From contig JABBOT010000002.1 in the NCBI GenBank assembly GCA_016165875.1, positions 1,203,540-1,267,539 of the forward strand: 64,000 nt of DNA, in the 5' to 3' direction. The position numbers and the translations under genes were made by a program. The DNA comes from Acanthopleura granulata (Eukaryota; Mollusca; Polyplacophora; Chitonida; Chitonidae). Of the stretch, positions 10,961-21,704 are shown one piece after another (the first letter of the stretch is position 1; each line of letters begins with the position of its first letter). The notes under the pieces are model-generated. The model did not search any database. It had not been told where the DNA came from and was given only the letters and a program-made list of their open reading frames with translations.

Positions 10961-11934
10961 TGCCTTAAAAGACAGCCCACGGCTAAAATAAGACAGCCTT
11001 TAGCTTAGCTTCATATCAGAGCTGCCTTATACTTAACTTGCTCTTTGCTAGACGTCGAGGTCAGCGTCTCCGTTTAAGGGGTGAATAAGCCTCATACATC
11101 AGTCCCACTTTCGCAGAAAACCAGCTTGTTTGCCTCTTGAATCCAGCTTTGTTTGCACTAGGTTTACCACAGCCTCTCCGGTTCTGATGCAAACAAGATA
11201 CTGAATTCCACCAATAAGCATGATGCACATGGTTTTGAACAACCGACCGACCTATTTTAGCAAGTCTTATGTTAAATCATTCAGTATAGGTGGCCCTTGG
11301 TTGAACATTCGGCGCAGAACAATGTATGCATAATACCCATCTCGTTAACATTGAGTGTTAAAAGAAAAGCAAGAAAGTTCTAAACAAAAGTGGTCATTTG
11401 ACCTTGCAGATGATGGAAGTATGTTCGCCCTGATTTGGAATTTGGCGTTTACAACTTAAAAAAAGCACTCACCACTTAAGTGTATACATTTGTCTATTAA
11501 GCATTTCACATAAAGCTTTATAAACTATACTTTATATCTTTGTGATGTTGCATAACCGAGACATCGCAATTCAGAGTATAAGCAAACTTGCGCCATGTAT
11601 GCTCAGGGTTATGTGTTATTTAACAATGTTATATGTTTAATGTCCATGTATCGATAATAACCATGCCTCCGTTTCAAGGTGTACCTTTACACTGCACAAT
11701 AGTTCATTAATCTGATATAATCGACAAAAACAAAACGGCATGTTTCTGGAGTGACCTTGAAACTTAATGATAAAGTAGGCATTTCAGGAGTTATAGGACG
11801 AGTCCCTAAGTTTCCACCAGTAATTTCGCCCAACATTTAGATGTAGATTCTGGATTTTTATTTGCAGGTTTTTTTTTTTTGGTCTGACTTCGGTTGTAAA
11901 ATTTTATCAGCAAATATGAGCATTGTCACTTAGT
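10961..11934. other. Putative intron, no feature seen
   Basis: AT-rich, no supported feature. Confidence 0.4.
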
Positions 11935-11974
11935 TTAGTAAACTAAAAATGTACAGTAATCTGGAGCTGATTCT

Positions 11975-12220
11975 GAATGTGCTTTATGTGTTGTAATACA
12001 GCCCGAATGTGCTTTATGTGTTGTAATACAGCCCGAATGTGCTTTATGTGTTGTAATACAGCCCGAATGTGCTTTATGTGTTGTAATACAGCTCGAATGT
12101 GTTTTATGTGTTGTAATACAGCCCGAATGTGCTTTATGTGAGGTAATACAGCCCGAATGTGCTTTATGTGTTGTAATACAGCCCGAATGTGCTTTATGTG
12201 TTGTAATACAGCCCGAATGT
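11975..12220. repeat. Minisatellite, 30-bp unit, eight copies
   Basis: The unit 'gaatgtgctttatgtgttgt' + 'aatacagccc' repeats eight times, followed by a partial unit. Variants are 'gctc' for 'gccc' and 'gtttta' for 'gcttta' around 12090-12110, and 'gaggt' for 'ttgtt' near 12140. The minus strand is open from 12327 to 11935 (130 codons), giving the decapeptide SGCITTHKAH in tandem. It starts and ends outside the array, but no promoter, splice site or homologue can be seen, so I list it as a repeat. Confidence 0.95.
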
Positions 12221-12506
12221 ATACACATCAACCAGCAAATTCCGCCAGTGTGAACAGTCTTGTTCCTGTGGGGACAAATTCTATCTGACACGCATTTATA
12301 GTAAACGCTGACTTGGTAGGGATACATACTGTACTTACCTTAAAAATTCGCCAACATGAAATATTAATTTTAGTGCTGAGAATGACATTTTGTCAGGAAG
12401 AAAATATCATCTCACCTTGCAAACAAACTTTCTAAGATGAACAGAACTCTCAAAATGAAGTAAAATGAGTAACAGGCCTGGACGAAGTTTTAGGTCATAT
12501 ACAATA

Positions 12507-12724
12507 GGCCTACGTTAGCGTCCTCTCGTTGCGCCTAGCATCTAGCGCTGTGAGTTCAAGACCAGCTCACGCTGGTTTAGTCTCCATTGGCACTTGGGAA
12601 GGTCCACCTGCAACCCGGGGATGTACGTGGATTTCCCCCGGGCTCCCACCGTAGTGCTGGCCGCCGTCCTGTAAGTGAAATATTCTGGAGTACGATGTAA
12701 AACCCCCAATCTAATAAATGAATG
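12507..12724 (+). mobile_element. SINE, diverged
   Basis: Main SINE from the B-box region ('ctgtgagttcaagaccagctcacgctgg') through a shortened central domain ('gtggatttcccccgggctccc') to 'ggagtacgatgtaaaaccc' and a short tail. The head before the B box is hard to recognise. Confidence 0.8.
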
Positions 12725-14217
12725 ACTTGTAATCCTTGATGAATGTAAAATGTATTAAGACATTTCTTTTGGTGCATCCTGTACTGCTTTCCGTGTTGAA
12801 TATCTTCCACGTGTAGAATTATATACATGTAAATAAATTCAAGTCTCAAATAAATAATATTTTTATATTTCAGTGCTGTATGCGTGGTTAAGCTAAGCTA
12901 CTGATAACACAATGCTGATATTTGAGTATGGGGGGGGATTTTAAAAAAAAAATAGTCAGTAACCGATTTTTATACTTTAACCATGCAATAAATTTAATGT
13001 CTATCGTCACATGAAAAATACACCATGCCTTTTATCAATTATACATCGACTGATCTTTGTGAACTGCGGACCCCTAGGATCGTATTCAGGTGTGAAATCG
13101 GGAACATAAGCTAATTCCTCCTTCAGGATATTGCATATTACAAATAATACAGTATTTTAATTGGTTTACTGAGAGCTAAAGAATACCAGCAATACATGTA
13201 TAACTACTCAAATTGGTAACGTATCTAAAAGTGCCACCATTTTTACGATGGTCCAAGTGAACATAAAAGTATGTGTACCAATCACTCGTACATGTAGTTA
13301 AATCTGCCATTTGTGTATTAGCATCTATTCATTTATTGCCAAAAGCTGTGAAAAGTAGTTATTTATCCCTTTACATTTACAAGTGGAGCAAAACGAACAA
13401 CAACAGGCAAACCTGGGTCACGTTGCTGTATTTTGAATACAGGAGCCTTCCCAATATTCCTTGCGTAACCTAAATCCATACTGGTTCATCCATACTGGAA
13501 CTCGTGAAAACCTTTCACGTCTTTAGCAAAGCGATCCCAAGCTGTGTAGCCGTTTGTTTATTTCCTAGGGTAGCGCGCTAGTGCATCGCAAAACACTTAC
13601 CTAGCACACAAGTACAGGAGGAAATTGTGTGTTTCACTGAGACTTGGATCCTTTTATGTAGCACGGCAGAGTCTCCCATAGTAAAGGAGATATTCCTTAG
13701 ATTTTCATCCTGCTGATTTATAGTGAGGTACACAGGAGTTTATGTAATTATTAAAGAAAGAAATAAACACACGAGATGCGGATTAAAATCAGTCCCTGAG
13801 CAGGCCATTTGTAACCTCTCGCGGTTTAAAGTTTGTAGACCCTTTGTAGCAATAGCGTTAGTCGGCGATTGGGTGGTCACTGGCGCAGAGTAACCTTCCT
13901 TGAAGACGTGTACATCAAATGTGGGAAAGTTCTTGAGGAACTTACCAAAGGCACATTCGTTTTAGCTAACGTGTGGTGACTACTGTATTCCTATATTAAA
14001 TACAGATACAAGAGAACGTAGACATATGTATAGCAATCAGAAGATGTCTCGGTGTCTATTTCCATTTTAGTCACCGTAAAAAAATGAGAAAAAAGACCAT
14101 GTTGAGAATCAGCACCAAATGGTCTGTTAGATGATGCGTGCATTATTTAAAGGTAGTGTGTTACTTCAGAATGTCTTTTTGATTTATTCATCGATGTTGT
14201 ATTTTCCCATTTTTCAG
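12725..14217. other. Putative intron, no feature seen
   Basis: AT-rich sequence with a G-run followed by an A-run at 12930-12950. 'gggtagcgcgctagtgcatcgcaa' near 13568 resembles the SINE head but is too short to call. Confidence 0.4.
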
Positions 14218-14250
14218 ACGACAGGACTGGCGGGACAGACAGCAGCAATG
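14218..14250 (+). CDS. 33-nt linker exon, Gly/Asp/Ser-rich
   Basis: The acceptor 'cccatttttcag' precedes 14218 and the donor 'aatg|gtaatg' follows 14250. Read with the phase-1 convention of the neighbouring exons, it encodes (D)DRTGGTDSSN plus the first base of the next codon, so the frame is kept into the exon at 14668. The composition matches the Gly/Thr/Ser/Asp linker of the terminal exon, which suggests alternating cysteine modules and flexible linkers. A 33-nt exon is easy to find by chance; the phase and composition agreement is what supports it. Confidence 0.5.
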
Positions 14251-14667
14251 GTAATGGTATTGAGCATAGTGGCGAATTTTGATTCAGTCAGTTTGACCGA
14301 GTTTATATCATCTTTTGTTATTTTACCCTATTACCATATTGTACAGGATAGTTTAAACTTTAGCCGTGTCCTTCCTGTTTTTGCAATCCCCTACCTTGGA
14401 CACAAATGGCAGTTGCACACAGCGCGCATACATATGTCCCTGTATAGTATTTTTGTCAGTATATCCGTAATATAATGCCTTCATCGCGCCAAGGACGTCA
14501 CTGAGTGCGTCGCTGAACCCCATCTGATATGCTTTTTTCGAGTGAGGAGAAGAGAAACGTACATGAGTACGTGAGTAAGTGTTTTTTTTTCATTACACCA
14601 ATGAATAAAAAAATAACGACTAACAGACCCAGTGAGATAATTCAAAAGAAATTTTCTTTTTCCACAG

Positions 14668-14904
14668 TTGTGTGCCTAGCGGGTGAAGTAGAGGTGACCA
14701 CAATCGCCATATGTAGAACTAGAAGTCCAGGATCTTGCGAGGGAATAGGAGGCTTTGCGCTACCTCAACCTTTTACGGGTTTCAAGCCTCTCTTCTCCTC
14801 TCCTGCTAATAAGCGATGTATTTACGGCACTGGTGTGACCATCCCACTCTTTGCTTTTTCTCAGGATGCCGTCTGCTTTGCAGCAGTAAGAAACTGCGTT
14901 TGAG
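14668..14904 (+). CDS. Exon coding a six-cysteine module (copy 2)
   Basis: Acceptor 'ctttttccacag' before 14668, donor 'ttgag|gtaaag' after 14904. The exon is 237 nt with phase-1 ends, homologous to 9463-9705. The frame reads V-C-L-A-G-E-V-E-V-T-T-I-A-I-C and continues for 77 codons with six cysteines in matching order, ending in the block C-F-A-A-V-R-N-C-V. The frame is open except that its last full codon is TGA (14901-14903), where copy 1 has GCA. Either translation ends here, or the upstream GTAAGA is the donor used, or the copy is mutated. Conservation of the cysteines and of V-T-T-x-A-I-C between otherwise diverged copies argues for past selection on the protein. Function unknown; an extracellular cysteine-rich module is inferred. 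Confidence 0.6.
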
Positions 14905-15643
14905 GTAAAGATTGTTTTTCATTCCTTTACACATAATACACTTAATACGCATGTCTATATAGTTTGTCTCAACATGGTGATTTTTCTTTTGTGTGATTTA
15001 TTTGATTGCTGTTTAAAGCTATACTCAGATTTGTTGGTTGAGGAAAACAGATTAACCACCTTTAGACACTAATCCTGTACAATATGACTCTCTGCTTTAA
15101 ACATGTAGTTCTGACACACATATAGTCGTGTATCTCAGTAGAGCTAATTCAACTCTGAAGTCATGTTACCAGATCGTCACTGAAGACTCCTCTTATTATC
15201 TTAATATACCAACTCATAAATGATCGATGAGTTCTTTGATTTCTGTCCTAAGTCACCCAAACAATCAGAGGAATCTATAAAGACTTGTTCTATCCGGACA
15301 TATGGCTCGGGTTTTTTTTATTGAGTTGAATTAGTTCAACTAGAAAACTCAGGTTTTTGAATCTGTTGACCCAAGCTTTACTCTCATTGTTACCTGCCTC
15401 TGAACATAGATTCCTGTCGGAATGCTCCCTGGATATCGCCCAAACCACTATTAGTTTGCTGCTGGAGTAAAGCTAAATAAGTAAGACATCGATTCCTGTC
15501 AGCCATGTGCCACCATCAGGCCAAAGCGTTGCTGTTTGAGGTTGATGTTTTCATACGGCCGAATCAAGGCTTGTTGTTGACCGCAATTCTCTCGCGCAGC
15601 AATAAACTTGCGAGTAATCCTTTACGGATTTTCTGTTTTTCAG
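14905..15643. other. Putative intron
   Basis: Between exon copy 2 and the terminal exon. Contains short inverted matches ('gctaattcaactc' at about 15140, 'gagttgaattagttcaac' at about 15323) but no element with clear ends. Confidence 0.4.
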
Positions 15644-15735
15644 ATCTTGGCACTGGTGGGTCCGGTGGGACTGGTGGGACCGGTGGCGCCGATGATATCA
15701 GTAGTGTTCACTCATTAAACCCGGATTCGTTATAA
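15644..15735 (+). CDS. Gly-rich terminal exon with stop codon
   Basis: The acceptor 'ttctgtttttcag' precedes 15644. Read from a phase-1 junction it encodes (D)LGTGGSGGTGGTGG followed by ADDISSVHSLNPDSL and TAA at 15733-15735. The phase matches the two cysteine exons and the 33-nt linker exon. The Gly/Thr/Ser linker and the short acidic tail suggest the C-terminus of a secreted modular protein. A possible 3' UTR follows with AATAAA at 15918-15923. No 5' exon or signal peptide was identified in the window. Confidence 0.55.
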
Positions 15736-15917
15736 GTTCAAGTTCTCGTGTTGCTATGATCCATGCTGACGTCACGCTTAATGAATTTGTCATATAATAT
15801 TCCTTTAAGAGATGAAGTCTTCTGGAACATGGATGTTACTCCTCAGTCTACGTATTTCTTCCGTCTAGATTACATGTATTGTGCTCCTGTTATTTTCCCC
15901 AAACTTCCCTTTCTATA

Positions 15918-15923
15918 AATAAA
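15918..15923 (+). terminator. Candidate polyadenylation signal AATAAA
   Basis: The hexamer lies 183 bp after the stop of the Gly-rich terminal exon ('ctataaataaatcatc'), a normal 3' UTR distance. The hexamer is common in AT-rich DNA. Confidence 0.45.
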
Positions 15924-16730
15924 TCATCTTGCAAGGAAATTCAGCTTTGACGTCCTAGTGTATGATCTGCATTGTAGTTAGTGGCTTTGTTGGTTGGCTT
16001 TTAGATCCTGTCAGACTTAGCGAATTGACATATTAATTTATTTATGTACACCTGACATTCTTAATCACGGCGCGTGAAAACTCAGTCAAACATGTTAAAA
16101 ATGATGGAAACCCTTAAGGACACCCAAGAAAGAAAGTAGCTATAGTTCTGACTTCTTTTAGTAAATAGAATAGCAGATAAAAACAGCAAGAAATCCGAAG
16201 TGCTTAAAACGAAATGAACTGGCAACATCCCCTTATTGTGGCTGTGCTATGAGTCGCGCACACCACTCTCCCTGAAATTCGGCTTGAAGATCAGGAAGTG
16301 GTCAATCGATGCATCGATGGATTCAATGACCTGTGTAGAGATGAAAGGCCCCTAGGAGACATTAGGTATAATACATATTAATAATTTTGAACAATTTTAT
16401 ATAAAAAATATATATTAGTGTATTATAATAATATATCATCGGGAGTTTCTACATTCACTAAAAATGAAATTACCTGTTATATTTTTTCCACATTGGTAAA
16501 TCTAATTCAGTATGGCTTTTAGCATATGTCTTGACTGAGCCCGTACAAAATAATAAATGGTGAGGAAGAATCTGTCACTAGTTTGTAAATTTTACTTAAA
16601 ATATCTATAATATGACTGGAATAATATTTTATTATCGCTATGCGTGTAGCACATATACTTGTTAACACCTGTGACTAATGCAACAACTCCATCCGAGGAA
16701 CGTTACAGCCGGTCACATCGTACCACCAGA
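15924..16730. other. No gene seen
   Basis: Very AT-rich, especially 16370-16660. Confidence 0.45.
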
Positions 16731-16990
16731 TTTATTTATTTATTTATTTGACTGGTGTTTTACGACGTGCTCAAGAATATTTCACTTATACGACGGCGGT
16801 CAGGTTTATGGTGGGAGGAAACCGGGGAAACCCACGACAATCCACAGGTTGCTGGCGGACCCCCCCACGTGCGGCAGATTGTCAGCATGAGCTGGACTTG
16901 AACTCACAGAGACCAAACTGGTGGGAGGCTTCTGGATCATTACCCTTCGCTAGCGCACTTACCAACTGGAACGAACGGAGGCCTCCCCGT
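16731..16990 (-). mobile_element. SINE, full length, reverse orientation
   Basis: Complete reverse-complement copy: (TTTA)n tail, 'gactggtgttttacgacgtgctcaagaatatttcacttatacgacggcgg', central domain, B-box-like 'gacttgaactcac', and head ending 'ggaggcctcc'. The two long frames here are shadows of the element. Confidence 0.9.
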
Positions 16991-17711
16991 ACAACCAGAT
17001 GTTTTGTGGAGAGAATGTTTGGGGCGCCTAAAAGTAGATTCAAGTACAATAATAAACACTGAAAAAAAAGACATTTTCTTTGGGGCGGGGGTGGGTGGGG
17101 GGCAAATATCAACGCAGCAAACCTACATTAAAATACACAGCATGAAAACATAAGGTGGTATTACTCCTGTAGCACTGGAGCCTTCAAACCTTAGAACAAG
17201 ACAAGACTTGCACATTTACAAGACACAGACATCTGTACAAGCAATGACATAAACATTATTCTGCTAACAGTACTAGATATTTTAAGTCCAGAATCGCAAA
17301 CAACACTAGATATTTCAAGACCAGAATCTGTAATATGTAGTAACAAGAGTTCAGATGAACACTATATACGTCCGAACAAAATACGTTCTTCTGAAACGTA
17401 TAAAAGAATACCAGCAGCATTGTCATGATTATGAACTCTGCGGTACATTCCCGTTGAGAAACAGCCCCGCCTAATTCCAAATTGTAAGAAAAAACAAATC
17501 TGAAAAAGGCTGTTGTTCAACGTAATACCGTATCAGCCTTTCCAAACTGTAAATCAAAACCACATACTTGGCCAATCATAATCAGTGATGTTGCATATAG
17601 GTCAACCCGATGTCCCAGGCAATGGTTACAAATGTGCAATCCGTCTGTGATGTCATGGCGTCACAATTCCTTCCATCGGGAATGGAATGAAAAGAAACGT
17701 TGTCAGTGTTG
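16991..17711. other. No gene seen
   Basis: Contains a short direct repeat 'actagatatttcaag.ccagaatc' at about 17272-17328. No gene. Confidence 0.4.
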
Positions 17712-17853
17712 TATTTATTTATTATTTATCTGATTGGTGTTTTACACCGTACTCAAGAATATTTCACTTATAAAACGATGGCCAGCATTACGGTGGAAGA
17801 AGAGCAGGCGGGTCCCGGGGGAAATCCAAGATCCAAGGTTGCTGGCAGACCAA
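17712..17853 (-). mobile_element. SINE, 5'-truncated, reverse orientation
   Basis: Tail 'tatttatttattatttatctgattggtg' to 'ccaaggttgctggcagac'; 3' half of the main SINE. Confidence 0.85.
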
Positions 17854-17934
17854 TCCGTCAGTGATTGTTGTGCGCGTGCGTGGTCATACGCGGCCCGAGT
17901 GAAAGAATGCATGAATGGATGCTTATTGTTTAAT

Positions 17935-17975
17935 AAGCTACTCAAGAATATTTCACTTATACGAAGGCAGTAACT
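17935..17975 (-). mobile_element. SINE fragment, about 40 bp
   Basis: 'ctactcaagaatatttcacttatacgaaggcagt' repeats a piece of the SINE 3' region, 80 bp from the previous copy. Possibly a partial duplication of it. Confidence 0.6.
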
Positions 17976-18005
17976 TCTGGCAATGCTCGGCCTGCTAGAA
18001 CACAA

Positions 18006-18221
18006 GTGAACATCGAGATGGAGACAGCGGAAAGCCATGTTGACAATGCCACTGACGCTGACGTCCATTCTGACGTTTACGTCGGTTCTGGCGGTGGGTA
18101 CCAGATAAATGCCATTGAGAACGAGGGCGATGATGTTGTGGTTGACGTTGATGACGACGTTGAGGTAAACGTAAAAATGGCGGATTCTGGTGAAGGACGA
18201 GAGAACATGCTGACGCGGTAG
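18006..18221 (+). CDS. Acidic open frame upstream of the LINE endonuclease; possible ORF1 remnant
   Basis: A 71-codon frame rich in Asp, Glu and Val with a short Gly stretch (G-S-G-G-G-Y) lies about 400 bp before the endonuclease start and on the same strand, where LINE ORF1 is expected. No zinc knuckle or RNA-recognition motif is visible, and the sequence between it and the endonuclease is interrupted in all frames. Assignment to the LINE rests on position only. Confidence 0.25.
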   Translation: MNIEMETAESHVDNATDADVHSDVYVGSGGGYQINAIENEGDDVVVDVDDDVEVNVKMADSGEGRENMLTR

Positions 18222-18798
18222 GCGTAGATGCCGAACATCTTCGTCATCGGATCATGAAATTACTAACCCGGTAGATGATTCGTCTCCGTAGTCTGACGTC
18301 AGAATAGTACAGGTCGATGTCCATGATGTGCGCTCAACCGAACCAGTGAGGCAAAAGAAGGCCAAACTGATAGAAAGTAAGTAAAGTAAAACTGAGGGCA
18401 GGCAGGATGGCGTGTCTCTCCCTGCCGTAAATTGTGTGGTTTCGAGCAATGGTTTGGAAATATCTCCATCACCGTCTGAAGATTGTGGAACTCTCCTCCT
18501 GGAGTATCGAAAGAAGAAATCCGTCGCCTCCCTGGGAAGGCGACGATTGTCACGGGACTAAGCAGGACTTTTGTCGCTTAGTAACATCACATTGGGTAAA
18601 TTAGATTTGCTTCTCCTTCTCTCCCTCATGTCTGCAATTCGCTTTGTAACATTAAATGTGAATGGTTTAAGGGATATTGATAAGCAGATTCAGTTGAAGA
18701 AATTTTTGTTTGACCATAGCATTGATATTTTGTTCTAACAAGAGATTCACTTTGAAAATTATAATGATACGAGAAGTTTAAATATTATAGGTGATTGT

Positions 18799-18809
18799 TG
18801 GTGGGCGTA
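18799..18809. repeat. Target-site duplication, left copy (TGGTGGGCGTA)
   Basis: Identical 11 bp at 19412-19422, at the two edges of the insertion in the LINE endonuclease. Joining the flanks through one copy keeps the endonuclease reading frame (W-W-A-Y-G-S-C-R-S-C-G-V-G). Confidence 0.85.
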
Positions 18810-19411
18810 TGTAACAGTATTATCGTTATTAGAGATTTCACTTCCTAGATATAACACAGGTTCTAGTGCTGAAAATTGGCTGAGACTTATCCGATTTTCG
18901 AACCAACGACCTCAGAGCCAGTCACCAAATCGCCAGTAATACATGTCAACCATCTATACCACTCGACCAACCAGCCTTCTACGAAAGAGAAGGTGGTTGA
19001 CCGGTAGACTTTACAGTGAACATGCATTACCCCTCTGATGATCAGAAATGACGCAGCTCTCCTAACTGAACATATATATTGGCAGATGTCATTTAAAAAG
19101 TGAATTTAAGTAACAGTTAATTTCTGCGTCATTTCTGATCATCTGAGGGGTAATGCATGTTCGCTCTAAAGTCTACCGGTCAACTACCTTCTTTTTTTAT
19201 AGAAGGATGGTTTGTCGAGTGGTCTAGATGATTGACATGTATTACTGGCGATTTGGTGCCTGGCTCTGAGGTCGTTGGTTCGAAACCCGGATAGGTCTCA
19301 GCACTATTTTCAATTTTCAGCACTAGAACCTGTACTATATCTAGGAAGTGTAGTTTCTAATGACTATAATACTGTTACTAAAAATCACTTTCTAAATGAC
19401 ATATACCAATG
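18810..19411. mobile_element. Inverted-repeat element with tRNA-like arms, inserted in a LINE
   Basis: Two arms of about 220-240 bp (18811 to about 19055, and about 19120-19378) are inverted copies around a short AT-rich centre. The right side extends about 30 bp past the arm. Each arm carries one tRNA-like stretch; on + strand the right one reads 'gtttgtcgagtggtctagatg' and 'gttggttcgaaacccggat', like A and B boxes. It looks like two tRNA-derived units head to head, or a foldback element that captured one. Flanked by an 11-bp duplication of the LINE sequence. No coding capacity. Confidence 0.8.
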
Positions 19412-20382
19412 TGGTGGGCGTACGGTTCATGTAGAAGTTGTGGGGTGGGGATTATAGTAAGGTATTATGTTGACTTTGCGCGAGTGGTCGTTACACAAGT
19501 GTTACAGCAGAAATCAACAATACCGCTTTTAAATTATTATGTATACATGCTCCTAATAATCCAAAAGACGGGAAAGAACTTTTAACTCATTGTTTAATTG
19601 CCTGGGAGTGACATTGCTATTCTTGGTGGGGGGTTCAACTGTGTTGAAAACCTTGCATTAGACAGATTCTGTTTAGGTAAGAATGTTAAAAATATTGGTG
19701 TTGAGGAGATCAGTGGCTTTAAGAGCGATTTTGGTGTGTGTGATATTTTTAGAAAGTTTCATCCCAATAAGCAGTGTTACACTTGGTCAAGGGGCCAGTC
19801 TGCAAGCAGACTAGACAGGTTTTATTTCCCTGATTGTATTCATGGTTATGTAACTTATTGTGAGGTAACACGTCTCCTTTTCTGATCATTCAAGTCCTGT
19901 TATTGACGTAAACTTTGCGGATGTAATTTCTTGGGGTCCCTTTTATTGGAAGTGCAATATTTCTGTTCTCAATAACCATGAACTTGTGGCCAAAAGAAAT
20001 AAACTGTATTTTAGTATTTTTACTGATTCTGTCAGCTATGATATAAGCATAACAGATAGATGGGATTCTTCCAAAGAAGATTGCAAAGGAGCCATACGTA
20101 CATTCTGTACTGAAAGATTACTAAGGAAAAAGTGTCAGTTGTGTGAGGCCTTAAAATCCAATCCCATTGTGATCGCTGACCGTACTGGTAACATAAAGAA
20201 GACAATAAATGCTTTATGTAGAGATAGATATGCTGGGTCGGTAATTATAGGGCCAAGGCTGTTCATTTTGATCAGGGGGAAAGTTGGGCTAGGTGTAAAG
20301 AACATGATCAAGGAACTTATTGGTCATTATGCTGGGTCCAAGTCTGACAGGACTCAAGATGAAATTACTCAAGAATAAGTAT

Positions 20383-20470
20383 TCGGTGAAAGAAAAAAAT
20401 CTTCGTATATAAACCACCGTAACCCCAAGGGGAATCCCTATCAGACCGAATCCAATCATTTCGGAACACG
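20383..20470. repeat. Repeat shared with 46727-46815
   Basis: 'ggtgaaagaaaaaaatcttcgtatataaacc.ccgtaaccccaagggga' matches 'ggtgaaagaagaaaaatcatcgtgtataaatcctcgtaacccaagggga' at 46738. Its continuation at the second site is found here only after about 1.2 kb (21705-21825), so this copy is interrupted. Confidence 0.6.
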
Positions 20471-21704
20471 TGTGTACATACCAGGGCAATCGCCGACGGC
20501 TTAAGCTGAAAGTTAATGAAAACAAACCTCTCAAGCAATTGCTGTGATATCACGAAATACAATTACTTTGGTTATAATCATCTTCTATTCTCATTCCTGG
20601 AGTTTAAATTGCTATTTATTGGCGCCTTGCGTGTCATTATTTTATGCTATCAACACGTCTCTTTTCCTTCCTGGCAGCAGTGCTTTAGTCTTCTCATATT
20701 TGTTTTTCCTTTCTAAAGCTGTATCGCGTAACAATATAGATTGTCCTGTTGTCCCAGTTTATTACAAATGTATATATAAACAAGTATTTATAAACGAAGT
20801 TATGGTTGCTTTGAGCTCTGCTGGTTCTAGGCTACGCCTTTCTCCCTTATTTTACGACAGGCAGTTTTCTTTACTCTCCAAAAATTTTTTGGCGAAGGTG
20901 AATAGGTATTCTGCAGACATACCATCGGCCCACATCTATTAATGGATCTTCGGTGATTAACAAATTTTCGTTCCTAATTTCAATTCTCGCCATCACAAGA
21001 AGAAAACAAATATTAGGTTTAATACACGAACATAGCCTGTCTTAGTTGTGCTTTCATACCGTCAGTTGACAATTTAGTGATTTTGCATATTTGCAATCTT
21101 GGTGTCGGTATGGTATGTAATACCATGCAAGTCAGCAAATATTTCATATTTCAATTTGTGCAGTAATTTGGTCGTCCTGTGTGTATTTTACCCCATGGAG
21201 AGTGACATTTAGAGCAGTCGAAAACTGTTACATAAATCAGCTTTATTGAAAGAATTTAGATTTGATTCGTTTCTGCATTCTGGCCTCGGGATAACAATTT
21301 ACACTTATTTGATGCGAAATTATTGCGTTATGAAGACAAATAAGTGCTTTACGCTGTGGCTCTTTGCTTCAGGGGGCTCCTTGGTTTCTTCCACTTGAAC
21401 GTTGCCTGTATATTTCTACATCATTCATTTTCGAAACTTTGGTTTCCTTAAGGAAGATAAAATATTTGTCATGTCCGTATACTCTGTGAAAAAACTGGAC
21501 TAAAGGACTTCTGTAGGACATGTCAAAGGTCACATCTTTCACAACTCATCGTTTAAAACTATAGGGATTATCCGGTGATTTCCTTTTGGGGAGGGGGATC
21601 ATGATTTCCCACCCTTTATGTTTAAAAACATAAAGAAACATTACAGCGTCAGAGAAACAAATTTATGTTACGCCAAGAAGACAATTGTCTTGAGTTATGT
21701 CAGG
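20471..21704. other. Sequence splitting a repeat; no gene seen
   Basis: Contains a 132-codon + frame (20544-20942) without recognised motifs, and AT-rich sequence. Relative to 46727-46950 it sits inside one repeat, so it may be an insertion, but I found no ends. Confidence 0.35.

Larger units (their letters stand above)
18628..20394 (+). pseudogene. Non-LTR retrotransposon ORF2, endonuclease and linker part, interrupted
   Basis: From ATG 18628 the frame begins M-S-A-I-R-F-V-T-L-N-V-N-G-L, the usual start of an apurinic-like endonuclease, then has TAA at L-F-*-Q-E. A 602-bp insertion (18810-19411) splits it. Later parts carry G-G-x-F-N-C-V near 19630, S-R-L-D-R-F-Y near 19810 and S-D-H-S at about 19885, the C-terminal endonuclease motifs. 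A linker frame (19986-20378) continues without motifs I can name. No reverse transcriptase follows, so the copy is truncated at its 3' side. The motif pattern fits the Tx1/L1-like group; this is family knowledge, not a computed placement. Several stops and frame changes make it inactive. Confidence 0.8.

Noticed and set aside
10665..10980. Two minus-strand frames of 82 codons with a 20-residue repeat
   Set aside because: Produced by the 60-bp minisatellite, whose period keeps several frames open at once.
15055..15420. Possible foldback element around 'gttgaattagttcaac'
   Set aside because: Only short inverted matches; arms do not extend and no ends or target-site duplication were found.
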